From Rhynochetos jubatus (Eukaryota > Chordata > Aves > Eurypygiformes > Rhynochetidae), in assembly GCA_027574665.1 (NCBI GenBank), contig CM050659.1:997001-1061000 (forward strand): a DNA stretch of 64,000 bases. Direction: 5' to 3'. Below the pieces are notes generated by a model, which was not told the DNA's origin, searched no databases, and saw nothing but the letters and a program-made list of their open reading frames with translations. This document shows positions 36,901 to 49,700 of the stretch, in pieces (the stretch's first letter is position 1; each line of letters starts with the position of its first letter). The position numbers and the translations under genes were made by a program.

Positions 36901-39900
36901 GAGTTAGGAGAGAATTTCTTGTCCCTTCTTGCTGCGCCTTTGCAGAGCACTGCGTGCCAGAGCAGCCGGACCGCTGCGTTGCTTGCAATCTCCAGTTCCA
37001 ACAGAGCCACTGTTCCTCGGCAACAGAAAGAGCTAGGAAGGAATTGCTTACGCTGTTTTCTCTCGCTGTGCTCTAGCAGTTCGTTCCCTTTTCGGCAGAG
37101 CGCGGGACCGCTTGCAAAGCTTAGAAACAAACCTCTCCCTTTTCCTCCAAAAGGGAAAGAGCTACGAGGGAATTTCTTAGGGAAACCTTGTTTGTTTTGG
37201 CAGAGCACTGCATGCCTCTTAAGACAGAGCTCTGTATCCCCGCGAAAGTCGAAATCCACGGGGTCACCTTCTCTGTGCTAACAGGCTCGGAGAGGCTCGA
37301 ATGCGCGGCTCGTTGAAGCGTCTGCCCGAACACGGACATCTGAAGCAGCACTGTAATGCGACCAAACAGAAAGAGTTAGGAGAGAATTTCTTGTCCCTTC
37401 TTGCTGCGCCTTTGCAGAGCACTGCGTGCCAGAGCAGCCGGACCGCTGCGTTGCTTGCAATCTCCAGTTCCAACAGTGCCACAGTTCCTCGGCAACAGAA
37501 AGAGCTAGGAAGGAATTGCTTACGCTGTTTTCTCTCGCTGTGCTCTAGCAGTTCGTTCCCATTTCGGCAGAGCGCGGGACCGCTTGCAAAGCTTAGAAAC
37601 AAACCTCTCCCTTTTCCTCCAAAAGGGAAAGAGCTACGAGGGAATTTCTTAGCGAAACCTTGTTTGTTTTGGCAGAGCACTGCATGCCTCTTAAGACAGA
37701 GCTCTGTATCCCCGGGAAAGTCGAAATCCACAGGGTCACCTTCTCTGTGCTAACAGGCTCGGAGAGGCTCGAATGCGCGGCTCGTTGAAGCGTCTGCCCG
37801 AACACGGACATCTGAAGCAGCACTGTAATGCGACCAAACAGAAAGAGTTAGGAGAGAATTTCTTGTCCCTTCTTGCTGCGCCTTTGCAGAGCACTGCGTG
37901 CCAGAGCAGCCGGACCGCTGCGTTGCTTGCAATCTCCAGTTCCAACAGAGCCACAGTTCCTCGGCAACAAAAAGAGGTAGGAAGGAATTGCTTGCGCTGA
38001 TTTCTCTCGCTGTGCTCTAGCAGTTCGTTCCCATTTCGGCAGAGCGCGGGACCGCTTGCAAAGCCCAGAAACAAACCTCTCCCTTTTCCTCCAAAAGGGA
38101 AAGAGCTACGAGGGAATTTCTTAGCGAAACCTTGTTTGTTTTGGCAGAGCACTGCATGCCTCTTAAGACAGAGCTCTGTATCCCCGGGAAAGTCGAAATC
38201 CACAGGGTCACCTTCTCTGTGCTAACAGGCTCGGAGAGGCTCGAATGCGCGGCTCGTTGAAGCGTCTGCCCGAACACGGCCATCTGAAGCAGCACTGTAA
38301 TGCGACCAAACAGAAAGAGTTAGGAGAGAATTTCTTGTCCCTTCTTGCTGCGCCTTTGCAGAGCACTGCGTGCCAGAGCAGCCGGACCGCTGCGTTGCTT
38401 GCAATCTCCAGTTCCAACAGTGCCACAGTTCCTCGGCAACAGAAAGAGCTAGGAAGGAATTGCTTACGCTGTTTTCTCTCGCTGTGCTCTAGCAGTTCGT
38501 TCCCTTTTCGGCAGAGCGCGGGACCGCTTGCAAAGCCCAGAAACAAACCTCTCCCTTTTCCTCCAAAAGGGAAAGAGCTACGAGGGAATTTCTTAGCGAA
38601 ACCTTGTTTGTTTTGGCAGAGCACTGCATGCCTCTTAAGACAGAGCTCTGTATCCCCGCGAAAGTCGAAATCCACGGGGTCACCTTCTCTGTGCTAACAG
38701 GCTCGGAGAGGCTCGAATGCGCGGCTCGTTGAAGCGTCTGCCCGAACACGGCCATCTGAAGCAGCACTGTAATGCGACCAAACAGAAAGAGTTAGGAGAG
38801 AATTTCTTGTCCCTTCTTGCTGCGCCTTTGCAGAGCACTGCGTGCCAGAGCAGCCGGACCGCTGCGTTGCTTGCAATCTCCAGTTCCAACAGTGCCACAG
38901 TTCCTCGGCAACAGAAAGAGCTAGGAAGGAATTGCTTACGCTGTTTTCTCTCGCTGTGCTCTAGCAGTTCGTTCCCATTTCGGCAGAGCGCGGGACCGCT
39001 TGCAAAGCTTAGAAACAAACCTCTCCCTTTTCCTCCAAAAGGGAAAGAGCTACGAGGGAATTTCTTAGCGAAACCTTGTTTGTTTTGGCAGAGCACTGCA
39101 TGCCTCTTAAGACAGAGCTCTGTATCCCCGGGAAAGTCGAAATCCACAGGGTCACCTTCTCTGTGCTAACAGGCTCGGAGAGGCTCGAATGCGCGGCTCG
39201 TTGAAGCGTCTGCCCGAACACGGACATCTGAAGCAGCACTGTAATGCGACCAAACAGAAAGAGTTAGGAGAGAATTTCTTGTCCCTTCTTGCTGCGCCTT
39301 TGCAGAGCACTGCGTGCCAGAGCAGCCGGACCGCTGCGTTGCTTGCAATCTCCAGTTCCAACAGAGCCACAGTTCCTCGGCAACAAAAAGAGCTAGGAAG
39401 GAATTGCTTACGCTGTTTTCTCTCGCTGTGCTCTAGCGGTTCGTTCCCTTTTCGGCAGAGCGCGGGACCGCTTGCAAAGCTTAGAAACAAACCTCTCCCT
39501 TTTCCTCCAAAAGGGAAAGAGCTACGAGGGAATTTCTTAGCGAAACCTTGTTTGTTTTGGCAGAGCACTGCATGCCTCTTAAGACAGAGCTCTGGATCCC
39601 CGGGAAAGTCGAAATCCACAGGGTCACCTTCTCTGTGCTAACAGGCTCGGAGAGGCTCGAATGCGCGGCTCGTTGAAGCGTCTGCCCGAACACGGACATC
39701 TGAAGCAGCACTGTAATGCGACCAAACAGAAAGAGTTAGGAGAGAATTTCTTGTCCCTTCTTGCTGCGCCTTTGCAGAGCACTGCGTGCCAGAGCAGCCG
39801 GACCGCTGTGTTGCTTGCAATCTCCAGTTCCAACAGAGCCACTGTTCCTCGGCAACAGAAAGAGCTAGGAAGGAATTGCTTACGCTGTTTTCTCTCGCTG

Positions 39901-41535
39901 TGCTCTAGCAGTTCGTTCCCTTTTCGGCAGAGCGCGGGACCGCTTGCAAAGCTTAGAAACAAACCTCTCCCTTTTCCTCCAAAAGGGAAAGAGCTACGAG
40001 GGAATTTCTTAGCGAAACCTTGTTTGTTTTGGCAGAGCACTGCATGCCTCTTAAGACAGAGCTCTGTATCCCCGCGAAAGTCGAAATCCACGGGGTCACC
40101 TTCTCTGTGCTAACAGGCTCGGAGAGGCTCGAATGCGCGGCTCGTTGAAGCGTCTGCCCGAACACGGACATCTGAAGCAGCACTGTAATGCGACCAAACA
40201 GAAAGAGTTAGGAGAGAATTTCTTGTCCCTTCTTGCTGCGCCTTTGCAGAGCACTGCGTGCCAGAGCAGCCGGACCGCTGCGTTGCTTGCAATCTCCAGT
40301 TCCAACAGTGCCACAGTTCCTCGGCAACAGAAAGAGCTAGGAAGGAATTGCTTACGCTGTTTTCTCTCGCTGTGCTCTAGCAGTTCGTTCCCATTTCGGC
40401 AGAGCGCGGGACCGCTTGCAAAGCTTAGAAACAAACCTCTCCCTTTTCCTCCAAAAGGGAAAGAGCTACGAGGGAATTTCTTAGCGAAACCTTGTTTGTT
40501 TTGGCAGAGCACTGCATGCCTCTTAAGACAGAGCTCTGTATCCCCGGGAAAGTCGAAATCCACAGGGTCACCTTCTCTGTGCTAACAGGCTCGGAGAGGC
40601 TCGAATGCGCGGCTCGTTGAAGCGTCTGCCCGAACACGGACATCTGAAGCAGCACTGTAATGCGACCAAACAGAAAGAGTTAGGAGAGAATTTCTTGTCC
40701 CTTCTTGCTGCGCCTTTGCAGAGCACTGCGTGCCAGAGCAGCCGGACCGCTGCGTTGCTTGCAATCTCCAGTTCCAACAGAGCCACAGTTCCTCGGCAAC
40801 AAAAAGAGGTAGGAAGGAATTGCTTGCGCTGATTTCTCTCGCTGTGCTCTAGCAGTTCGTTCCCATTTCGGCAGAGCGCGGGACCGCTTGCAAAGCCCAG
40901 AAACAAACCTCTCCCTTTTCCTCCAAAAGGGAAAGAGCTACGAGGGAATTTCTTAGCGAAACCTTGTTTGTTTTGGCAGAGCACTGCATGCCTCTTAAGA
41001 CAGAGCTCTGTATCCCCGGGAAAGTCGAAATCCACAGGGTCACCTTCTCTGTGCTAACAGGCTCGGAGAGGCTCGAATGCGCGGCTCGTTGAAGCGTCTG
41101 CCCGAACACGGCCATCTGAAGCAGCACTGTAATGCGACCAAACAGAAAGAGTTAGGAGAGAATTTCTTGTCCCTTCTTGCTGCGCCTTTGCAGAGCACTG
41201 CGTGCCAGAGCAGCCGGACCGCTGCGTTGCTTGCAATCTCCAGTTCCAACAGTGCCACAGTTCCTCGGCAACAGAAAGAGCTAGGAAGGAATTGCTTACG
41301 CTGTTTTCTCTCGCTGTGCTCTAGCAGTTCGTTCCCTTTTCGGCAGAGCGCGGGACCGCTTGCAAAGCCCAGAAACAAACCTCTCCCTTTTCCTCCAAAA
41401 GGGAAAGAGCTACGAGGGAATTTCTTAGCGAAACCTTGTTTGTTTTGGCAGAGCACTGCATGCCTCTTAAGACAGAGCTCTGTATCCCCGCGAAAGTCGA
41501 AATCCACGGGGTCACCTTCTCTGTGCTAACAGGCT
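30208..41535. repeat. 24-monomer block, copy 1 of an 11,328-bp tandem duplication (units 65-88)
   Basis: Units 65-88 match units 89-112 one for one at an offset of 11,328 bp. I compared about 40 variant sites spread over the block and all agreed, including rare ones: TTAGGGAAAC (31987/43315), TTCTCTCTGC (32552/43880), GAATTGTTTG (35155/46483), AGCGGTTCG (36605/47933) and GAGGTAGG with CTGATTTC (37976/49304). The block joins ten alpha units carrying the 5-monomer cycle, transition units 74-75 and thirteen beta units, so it crosses a family boundary. The left limit lies within 30181-30279. Confidence 0.93.
35400..41535. repeat. Beta-family block 1 (units 76-88) with a 6-monomer HOR
   Basis: All these units read ACCGCTGCG at the family-diagnostic site except unit 85 (ACCGCTGTG), and all have CTTAAG and GAAATCC near the end. 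Units 78-83 (36344-39175) and 84-88 (39176-41535) repeat a six-step order at 2832 bp: type E with AGCGGTTCG and CTGGATCC; F with GAGCCACTG and CCCGCGAAAG; A with CCCATTTCGG; B with GAGGTAGG and GCTGATTTC; C with AAGCCCAG; D, like A but with ACGGCCATC. The second copy ends after C, where the 11.3-kb duplication restarts. Units 76-77 are leading AAGCCCAG units. Confidence 0.85.
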
Positions 41536-44500
41536 CGGAGAGGCTCGAATGCGCGGCTCGTTGAAGCGTCTGCCCGAACACGGACATCTGAAGCAGCACT
41601 GTAATGCAACCAAACAGAAAGAGTTAGGAGAGAATTTCTTGTCCCTTCTTGCTGCGCCCTTGCAGAGCACTGCGTGCCAGAGCAGCCGGATCGCTGTGTT
41701 GCTTGCAATCTCCAGTTCCAACAGTGCCACAGTTCCTCGGCAACAGAAAGAGCTAGGAAGGAATTGCTTACGCTGTTTTCTCTCGCTGTGCTCTAGCAGT
41801 TCGTTCCCTTTTCGGCAGAGCGCGGGACCGCTTGCAAAGCTTAGAAACAAACCTCTCCCTTTTCCTCCAAAAGGGAAAGAGCTACGAGGGAATTTCTTAG
41901 CGAAACCTTGTTTGTTTTGGCAGAGCACTGCATGCCTCTGAAGACAGAGCTCTGTATCCCCGGGAAAGTCGAAATCCACAGGGTCACCTTCTCTGTGCTA
42001 ACAGGCTCGGAGAGGCTGGAATGCGCGGCTCGTTGAAGCGTCTGCCCGAACACGGACATCTGAAGCAGCACTGTAATGCGACCAAACAGAAAGAGTTAGG
42101 AGAGAATTTCTTGTCCCTTCTTGCTGCGCCTTTGCAGAGCACTGCGTGCCAGAGCAGCCGGATCGCTGTGTTGCTTGCAATCTCCAGTTCCAACAGTGCC
42201 ACAGTTCCTCGGCAACAGAAAGAGCTAGGAAGGAATTGCTTGCGCTGTTTTCTCTCGCTGTGCTCTAGCAGTTCGTTCCCTTTTCGGCAGAGCGCGGGAC
42301 CGCTTGCAAAGCTTAGAAAGAAACCTCTCCCTTTTCCTCCAAAAGGGAAAGAGCTACGAGGGAATTTCTTAGCGAAACCTTGTTTGTTTTGGCAGAGCAC
42401 TGCATGCCTCTTAAGACAGAGCTCTGTATCCCCGGGAAAGTCGAAATCCACAGGGTCACCTTCTCTGTGCTAACAGGCTCGGAGAGGCTGGAATGCGCGG
42501 CTCGTTGAAGCGTCTGCCCGAACACGGACATCTGAAGCAGCACTGTAATGCGTCCAAACAGAAAGAGTTAGGAGAGAATTTCTTGTTCCTTCTTGCTGCG
42601 CCCTTGCAGAGCACTGCGTGCCAGAGCAGCCGGATCGCTGTGTTGCTTGCAATCTCCGGTTCCAACAGTGCCACAGTTCCTCGGCAACAGAAAGAGCTAG
42701 GAAGGAATTGCTTGCGCTGTTTTCTCTCGCTGTGCTCTAGCAGTTCGTTCCCTTTTCGGCAGAGCGCGGGACCGCTTGCAAAGCTTAGAAACAAACCTCT
42801 CCCTTTTCCTCCAAAAGGGAAAGAGCTACGAGGGAATTTCTTAGCGAAACCTTGTTTGTTTTGGCAGAGCACTGCATGCCTCTGAAGACAGAGCTCTGTA
42901 TCCCCGGGAAAGTCGAAATCCACAGGGTCACCTTCTCTGTGCTAACAGGCTCGGAGAGGCTGGAATGCGCGGCTCGTTGAAGCGTCTGCCCGAACACGGA
43001 CATCTGAAGCAGCACTGTAATGCGACCAAACAGAAAGAGTTAGGAGAGAATTTCTTGTCCCTTCTTGCTGCGCCTTTGCAGAGCACTGCGTGCCAGAGCA
43101 GCCGGATCGCTGTGTTGCTTGCAATCTCCAGTTCCAACAGTGCCACAGTTCCTCGGCAACAGAAAGAGCTAGGAAGGAATTGCTTACGCTCTTTTCTCTC
43201 GCTGTGCTCTAGCAGTTCGTTCCCTTTTCGGCAGAGCGCGGGACCGCTTGCAAAGCTTAGAAACAAACCTCTCCCTTTTCCTCCAAAAGGGAAAGAGCTA
43301 CGAGGGAATTTCTTAGGGAAACCTTGTTTGTTTTGGCAGAGCACTGCATGCCTCTGAAGACAGAGCTCTGTATCCCCGGGAAAGTCGAAATCCACAGGGT
43401 CACCTTCTCTGTGCTAACAGGCTCGGAGAGGCTGGAATGCGCGGCTCGTTGAAGCGTCTGCCCGAACACGGACATCTGAAGCAGCACTGTAATGCGTCCA
43501 AACAGAAAGAGTTAGGAGAGAATTTCTTGTCCCTTCTTGCTGCGCCTTTGCAGAGCACTGCGTGCCAGAGCAGCCGGATCGCTGTGTTGCTTGCAATCTC
43601 CAGTTCCAACAGTGCCACAGTTCCTCGGCAACAGAAAGAGCTAGGAAGGAATTGCTTACGCTGTTTTCTCTCGCTGTGCTCTTGCAGTTCGTTCCCTTTT
43701 CGGCAGAGCGCGGGACCGCTTGCAAAGCTTAGAAACAAACCTCTCCCTTTTCCTCCAAAAGGGAAAGAGCTACGAGGGAATTTCTTAGCGAAACCTTGTT
43801 TGTTTTGGCAGAGCACTGCATGCCTCTGAAGACAGAGCTCTGTATCCCCGGGAAAGTCGAAATCCACAGGGTCACCTTCTCTCTGCTAACAGGCTCGGAG
43901 AGGCTCGAATGCGCGGCTCGTTGAAGCGTCTGCCCGAACACGGACATCTGAAGCAGCACTGTAATGCAACCAAACAGAAAGAGTTAGGAGAGAATTTCTT
44001 GTCCCTTCTTGCTGCGCCCTTGCAGAGCACTGCGTGCCAGAGCAGCCGGATCGCTGTGTTGCTTGCAATCTCCAGTTCCAACAGTGCCACAGTTCCTCGG
44101 CAACAGAAAGAGCTAGGAAGGAATTGCTTACGCTCTTTTCTCTCGCTGTGCTCTAGCAGTTCGTTCCCTTTTCGGCAGAGCGCGGGACCGCTTGCAAAGC
44201 TTAGAAACAAACCTCTCCCTTTTCCTCCAAAAGGGAAAGAGCTACGAGGGAATTTCTTAGCGAAACCTTGTTTGTTTTGGCAGAGCACTGCATGCCTCTG
44301 AAGACAGAGCTCTGTATCCCCGGGAAAGTCGAAATCCACAGGGTCACCTTCTCTGTGCTAACAGGCTCGGAGAGGCTCGAATGCGCGGCTCGTTGAAGCG
44401 TCTGCCCGAACACGGACATCTGAAGCAGCACTGTAATGCGACCAAACAGAAAGAGTTAGGAGAGAATTTCTTGTCCCTTCTTGCTGCGCCTTTGCAGAGC

Positions 44501-46727
44501 ACTGCGTGCCAGAGCAGCCGGATCGCTGTGTTGCTTGCAATCTCCAGTTCCAACAGTGCCACAGTTCCTCGGCAACAGAAAGAGCTAGGAAGGAATTGCT
44601 TGCGCTGTTTTCTCTCGCTGTGCTCTAGCAGTTCGTTCCCTTTTCGGCAGAGCGCGGGACCGCTTGCAAAGCTTAGAAAGAAACCTCTCCCTTTTCCTCC
44701 AAAAGGGAAAGAGCTACGAGGGAATTTCTTAGCGAAACCTTGTTTGTTTTGGCAGAGCACTGCATGCCTCTTAAGACAGAGCTCTGTATCCCCGGGAAAG
44801 TCGAAATCCACAGGGTCACCTTCTCTGTGCTAACAGGCTCGGAGAGGCTGGAATGCGCGGCTCGTTGAAGCGTCTGCCCGAACACGGACATCTGAAGCAG
44901 CACTGTAATGCGACCAAACAGAAAGAGTTAGGAGAGAATTTCTTGTTCCTTCTTGCTGCGCCTTTGCAGAGCACTGCGTGCCAGAGCAGCCGGATCGCTG
45001 TGTTGCTTGCAATCTCCGGTTCCAACAGTGCCACAGTTCCTCGGCAACAGAAAGAGCTAGGAAGGAATTGCTTGCGCTGTTTTCTCTCGCTGTGCTCTAG
45101 CAGTTCGTTCCCTTTTCGGCAGAGCGCGGGACCGCTTGCAAAGCTTAGAAACAAACCTCTCCCTTTTCCTCCAAAAGGGAAAGAGCTACGAGGGAATTTC
45201 TTAGCGAAACCTTGTTTGTTTTGGCAGAGCACTGCATGCCTCTGAAGACAGAGCTCTGTATCCCCGGGAAAGTCGAAATCCACAGGGTCACCTTCTCTGT
45301 GCTAACAGGCTCGGAGAGGCTGGAATGCGCGGCTCGTTGAAGCGTCTGCCCGAACACGGACATCTGAAGCAGCACTGTAATGCGACCAAACAGAAAGAGT
45401 TAGGAGAGAATTTCTTGTCCCTTCTTGCTGCGCCTTTGCAGAGCACTGCGTGCCAGAGCAGCCGGATCGCTGTGTTGCTTGCAATCTCCAGTTCCAACAG
45501 TGCCACAGTTCCTCGGCAACAGAAAGAGCTAGGAAGGAATTGCTTACGCTCTTTTCTCTCGCTGTGCTCTAGCAGTTCGTTCCCTTTTCGGCAGAGCGCG
45601 GGACCGCTTGCAAAGCTTAGAAACAAACCTCTCCCTTTTCCTCCAAAAGGGAAAGAGCTACGAGGGAATTTCTTAGCGAAACCTTGTTTGTTTTGGCAGA
45701 GCACTGCATGCCTCTGAAGACAGAGCTCTGTATCCCCGGGAAAGTCGAAATCCACAGGGTCACCTTCTCTGTGCTAACAGGCTCGGAGAGGCTCGAATGC
45801 GCGGCTCGTTGAAGCGTCTGCCCGAACACGGACATCTGAAGCAGCACTGTAATGCGACCAAACAGAAAGAGTTAGGAGAGAATTTCTTGTCCCTTCTTGC
45901 TGCGCCTTTGCAGAGCACTGCGTGCCAGAGCAGCCGGACCGCTGTGTTGCTTGCAATCTCCGGTTCCAACAGTGCCACAGTTCCTCGGCAACAGAAAGAG
46001 CTAGGAAGGAATTGCTTGCGCTGTTTTCTCTCGCTGTGCTCTAGCAGTTCGTTCCCTTTTCGGCAGAGCGCGGGACCGCTTGCAAAGCTTAGAAACAAAC
46101 CTCTCCCTTTTCCTCCAAAAGGGAAAGAGCTACGAGGGAATTTCTTAGCGAAACCTTGTTTGTTTTGGCAGAGCACTGCATGCCTCTTAAGACAGAGCTC
46201 TGTATCCCCGGGAAAGTCGAAAGCCACAGGGTCACCTTCTCTGTGCTAACAGGCTCGGAGAGGCTCGAATGCGCGGCTCGTTGAAGCGTCTGCCCGAACA
46301 CGGACATCTGAAGCAGCACTGTAATGCGACCAAACAGAAAGAGTTAGGAGAGAATTTCTTGTTCCTTCTTGCTGCGCCCTTGCAGAGCACTGCGTGCCAG
46401 AGCAGCCGGATCGCTGTGTTGCTTGCAATCTCCAGTTCCAACAGTGCCACAGTTCCTCGGCAACAGAAAGAGCTAGGAAGGAATTGTTTGCGCTGTTTTC
46501 TCTCGCTGTGCTCTAGCAGTTCGTTCCCTTTTCGGCAGAGCGCGGGACCGCTTGCAAAGCTTAGAAACAAACCTCTCCCTTTTCCTCCAAAAGGGAAAGA
46601 GCTACGAGGGAATTTCTTAGCGAAACCTTGTTTGTTTTGGCAGAGCACTGCATGCCTCTTAAGACAGAGCTCTGTATCCCCGGGAAAGTCGAAATCCACA
46701 GGGTCACCTTCTCTGTGCTAACAGGCT
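41536..46727. repeat. Alpha-family block 2 (units 89-99)
   Basis: These eleven alpha units duplicate units 65-75. They contain the end of one 5-monomer cycle (89-91), one full cycle (92-96), and units 97-99, which lead into the beta family exactly as units 73-75 do. The block begins at the sharp 88/89 junction, whereas its right border is the inherited alpha-to-beta transition. Confidence 0.88.
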
Positions 46728-49700
46728 CGGAGAGGCTGGAATGCGCGGCTCGTTGAAGCGTCTGCCCGAACACGGCCATCTGAAGCAGCACTGTAATGCG
46801 ACCAAACAGAAAGAGTTAGGAGAGAATTTCTTGTCCCTTCTTGCTGCGCCTTTGCAGAGCACTGCGTGCCAGAGCAGCCGGACCGCTGCGTTGCTTGCAA
46901 TCTCCAGTTCCAACAGTGCCACAGTTCCTCGGCAACAGAAAGAGCTAGGAAGGAATTGCTTACGCTGTTTTCTCTCGCTGTGCTCTAGCAGTTCGTTCCC
47001 TTTTCGGCAGAGCGCGGGACCGCTTGCAAAGCCCAGAAACAAACCTCTCCCTTTTCCTCCAAAAGGGAAAGAGCTACGAGGGAATTTCTTAGCGAAACCT
47101 TGTTTGTTTTGGCAGAGCACTGCATGCCTCTTAAGACAGAGCTCTGGATCCCCGGGAAAGTCGAAATCCACAGGGTCACCTTCTCTGTGCTAACAGGCTC
47201 GGAGAGGCTCGAATGCGCGGCTCGTTGAAGCGTCTGCCCGAACACGGCCATCTGAAGCAGCACTGTAATGCGACCAAACAGAAAGAGTTAGGAGAGAATT
47301 TCTTGTCCCTTCTTGCTGCGCCTTTGCAGAGCACTGCGTGCCAGAGCAGCCGGACCGCTGCGTTGCTTGCAATCTCCAGTTCCAACAGAGCCACTGTTCC
47401 TCGGCAACAGAAAGAGCTAGGAAGGAATTGCTTACGCTGTTTTCTCTCGCTGTGCTCTAGCAGTTCGTTCCCTTTTCGGCAGAGCGCGGGACCGCTTGCA
47501 AAGCCCAGAAACAAACCTCTCCCTTTTCCTCCAAAAGGGAAAGAGCTACGAGGGAATTTCTTAGCGAAACCTTGTTTGTTTTGGCAGAGCACTGCATGCC
47601 TCTTAAGACAGAGCTCTGTATCCCCGGGAAAGTCGAAATCCACAGGGTCACCTTCTCTGTGCTAACAGGCTCGGAGAGGCTCGAATGCGCGGCTCGTTGA
47701 AGCGTCTGCCCGAACACGGACATCTGAAGCAGCACTGTAATGCGACCAAACAGAAAGAGTTAGGAGAGAATTTCTTGTCCCTTCTTGCTGCGCCTTTGCA
47801 GAGCACTGCGTGCCAGAGCAGCCGGACCGCTGCGTTGCTTGCAATCTCCAGTTCCAACAGAGCCACAGTTCCTCGGCAACAAAAAGAGCTAGGAAGGAAT
47901 TGCTTACGCTGTTTTCTCTCGCTGTGCTCTAGCGGTTCGTTCCCTTTTCGGCAGAGCGCGGGACCGCTTGCAAAGCTTAGAAACAAACCTCTCCCTTTTC
48001 CTCCAAAAGGGAAAGAGCTACGAGGGAATTTCTTAGCGAAACCTTGTTTGTTTTGGCAGAGCACTGCATGCCTCTTAAGACAGAGCTCTGGATCCCCGGG
48101 AAAGTCGAAATCCACAGGGTCACCTTCTCTGTGCTAACAGGCTCGGAGAGGCTCGAATGCGCGGCTCGTTGAAGCGTCTGCCCGAACACGGACATCTGAA
48201 GCAGCACTGTAATGCGACCAAACAGAAAGAGTTAGGAGAGAATTTCTTGTCCCTTCTTGCTGCGCCTTTGCAGAGCACTGCGTGCCAGAGCAGCCGGACC
48301 GCTGCGTTGCTTGCAATCTCCAGTTCCAACAGAGCCACTGTTCCTCGGCAACAGAAAGAGCTAGGAAGGAATTGCTTACGCTGTTTTCTCTCGCTGTGCT
48401 CTAGCAGTTCGTTCCCTTTTCGGCAGAGCGCGGGACCGCTTGCAAAGCTTAGAAACAAACCTCTCCCTTTTCCTCCAAAAGGGAAAGAGCTACGAGGGAA
48501 TTTCTTAGGGAAACCTTGTTTGTTTTGGCAGAGCACTGCATGCCTCTTAAGACAGAGCTCTGTATCCCCGCGAAAGTCGAAATCCACGGGGTCACCTTCT
48601 CTGTGCTAACAGGCTCGGAGAGGCTCGAATGCGCGGCTCGTTGAAGCGTCTGCCCGAACACGGACATCTGAAGCAGCACTGTAATGCGACCAAACAGAAA
48701 GAGTTAGGAGAGAATTTCTTGTCCCTTCTTGCTGCGCCTTTGCAGAGCACTGCGTGCCAGAGCAGCCGGACCGCTGCGTTGCTTGCAATCTCCAGTTCCA
48801 ACAGTGCCACAGTTCCTCGGCAACAGAAAGAGCTAGGAAGGAATTGCTTACGCTGTTTTCTCTCGCTGTGCTCTAGCAGTTCGTTCCCATTTCGGCAGAG
48901 CGCGGGACCGCTTGCAAAGCTTAGAAACAAACCTCTCCCTTTTCCTCCAAAAGGGAAAGAGCTACGAGGGAATTTCTTAGCGAAACCTTGTTTGTTTTGG
49001 CAGAGCACTGCATGCCTCTTAAGACAGAGCTCTGTATCCCCGGGAAAGTCGAAATCCACAGGGTCACCTTCTCTGTGCTAACAGGCTCGGAGAGGCTCGA
49101 ATGCGCGGCTCGTTGAAGCGTCTGCCCGAACACGGACATCTGAAGCAGCACTGTAATGCGACCAAACAGAAAGAGTTAGGAGAGAATTTCTTGTCCCTTC
49201 TTGCTGCGCCTTTGCAGAGCACTGCGTGCCAGAGCAGCCGGACCGCTGCGTTGCTTGCAATCTCCAGTTCCAACAGAGCCACAGTTCCTCGGCAACAAAA
49301 AGAGGTAGGAAGGAATTGCTTGCGCTGATTTCTCTCGCTGTGCTCTAGCAGTTCGTTCCCATTTCGGCAGAGCGCGGGACCGCTTGCAAAGCCCAGAAAC
49401 AAACCTCTCCCTTTTCCTCCAAAAGGGAAAGAGCTACGAGGGAATTTCTTAGCGAAACCTTGTTTGTTTTGGCAGAGCACTGCATGCCTCTTAAGACAGA
49501 GCTCTGTATCCCCGGGAAAGTCGAAATCCACAGGGTCACCTTCTCTGTGCTAACAGGCTCGGAGAGGCTCGAATGCGCGGCTCGTTGAAGCGTCTGCCCG
49601 AACACGGCCATCTGAAGCAGCACTGTAATGCGACCAAACAGAAAGAGTTAGGAGAGAATTTCTTGTCCCTTCTTGCTGCGCCTTTGCAGAGCACTGCGTG

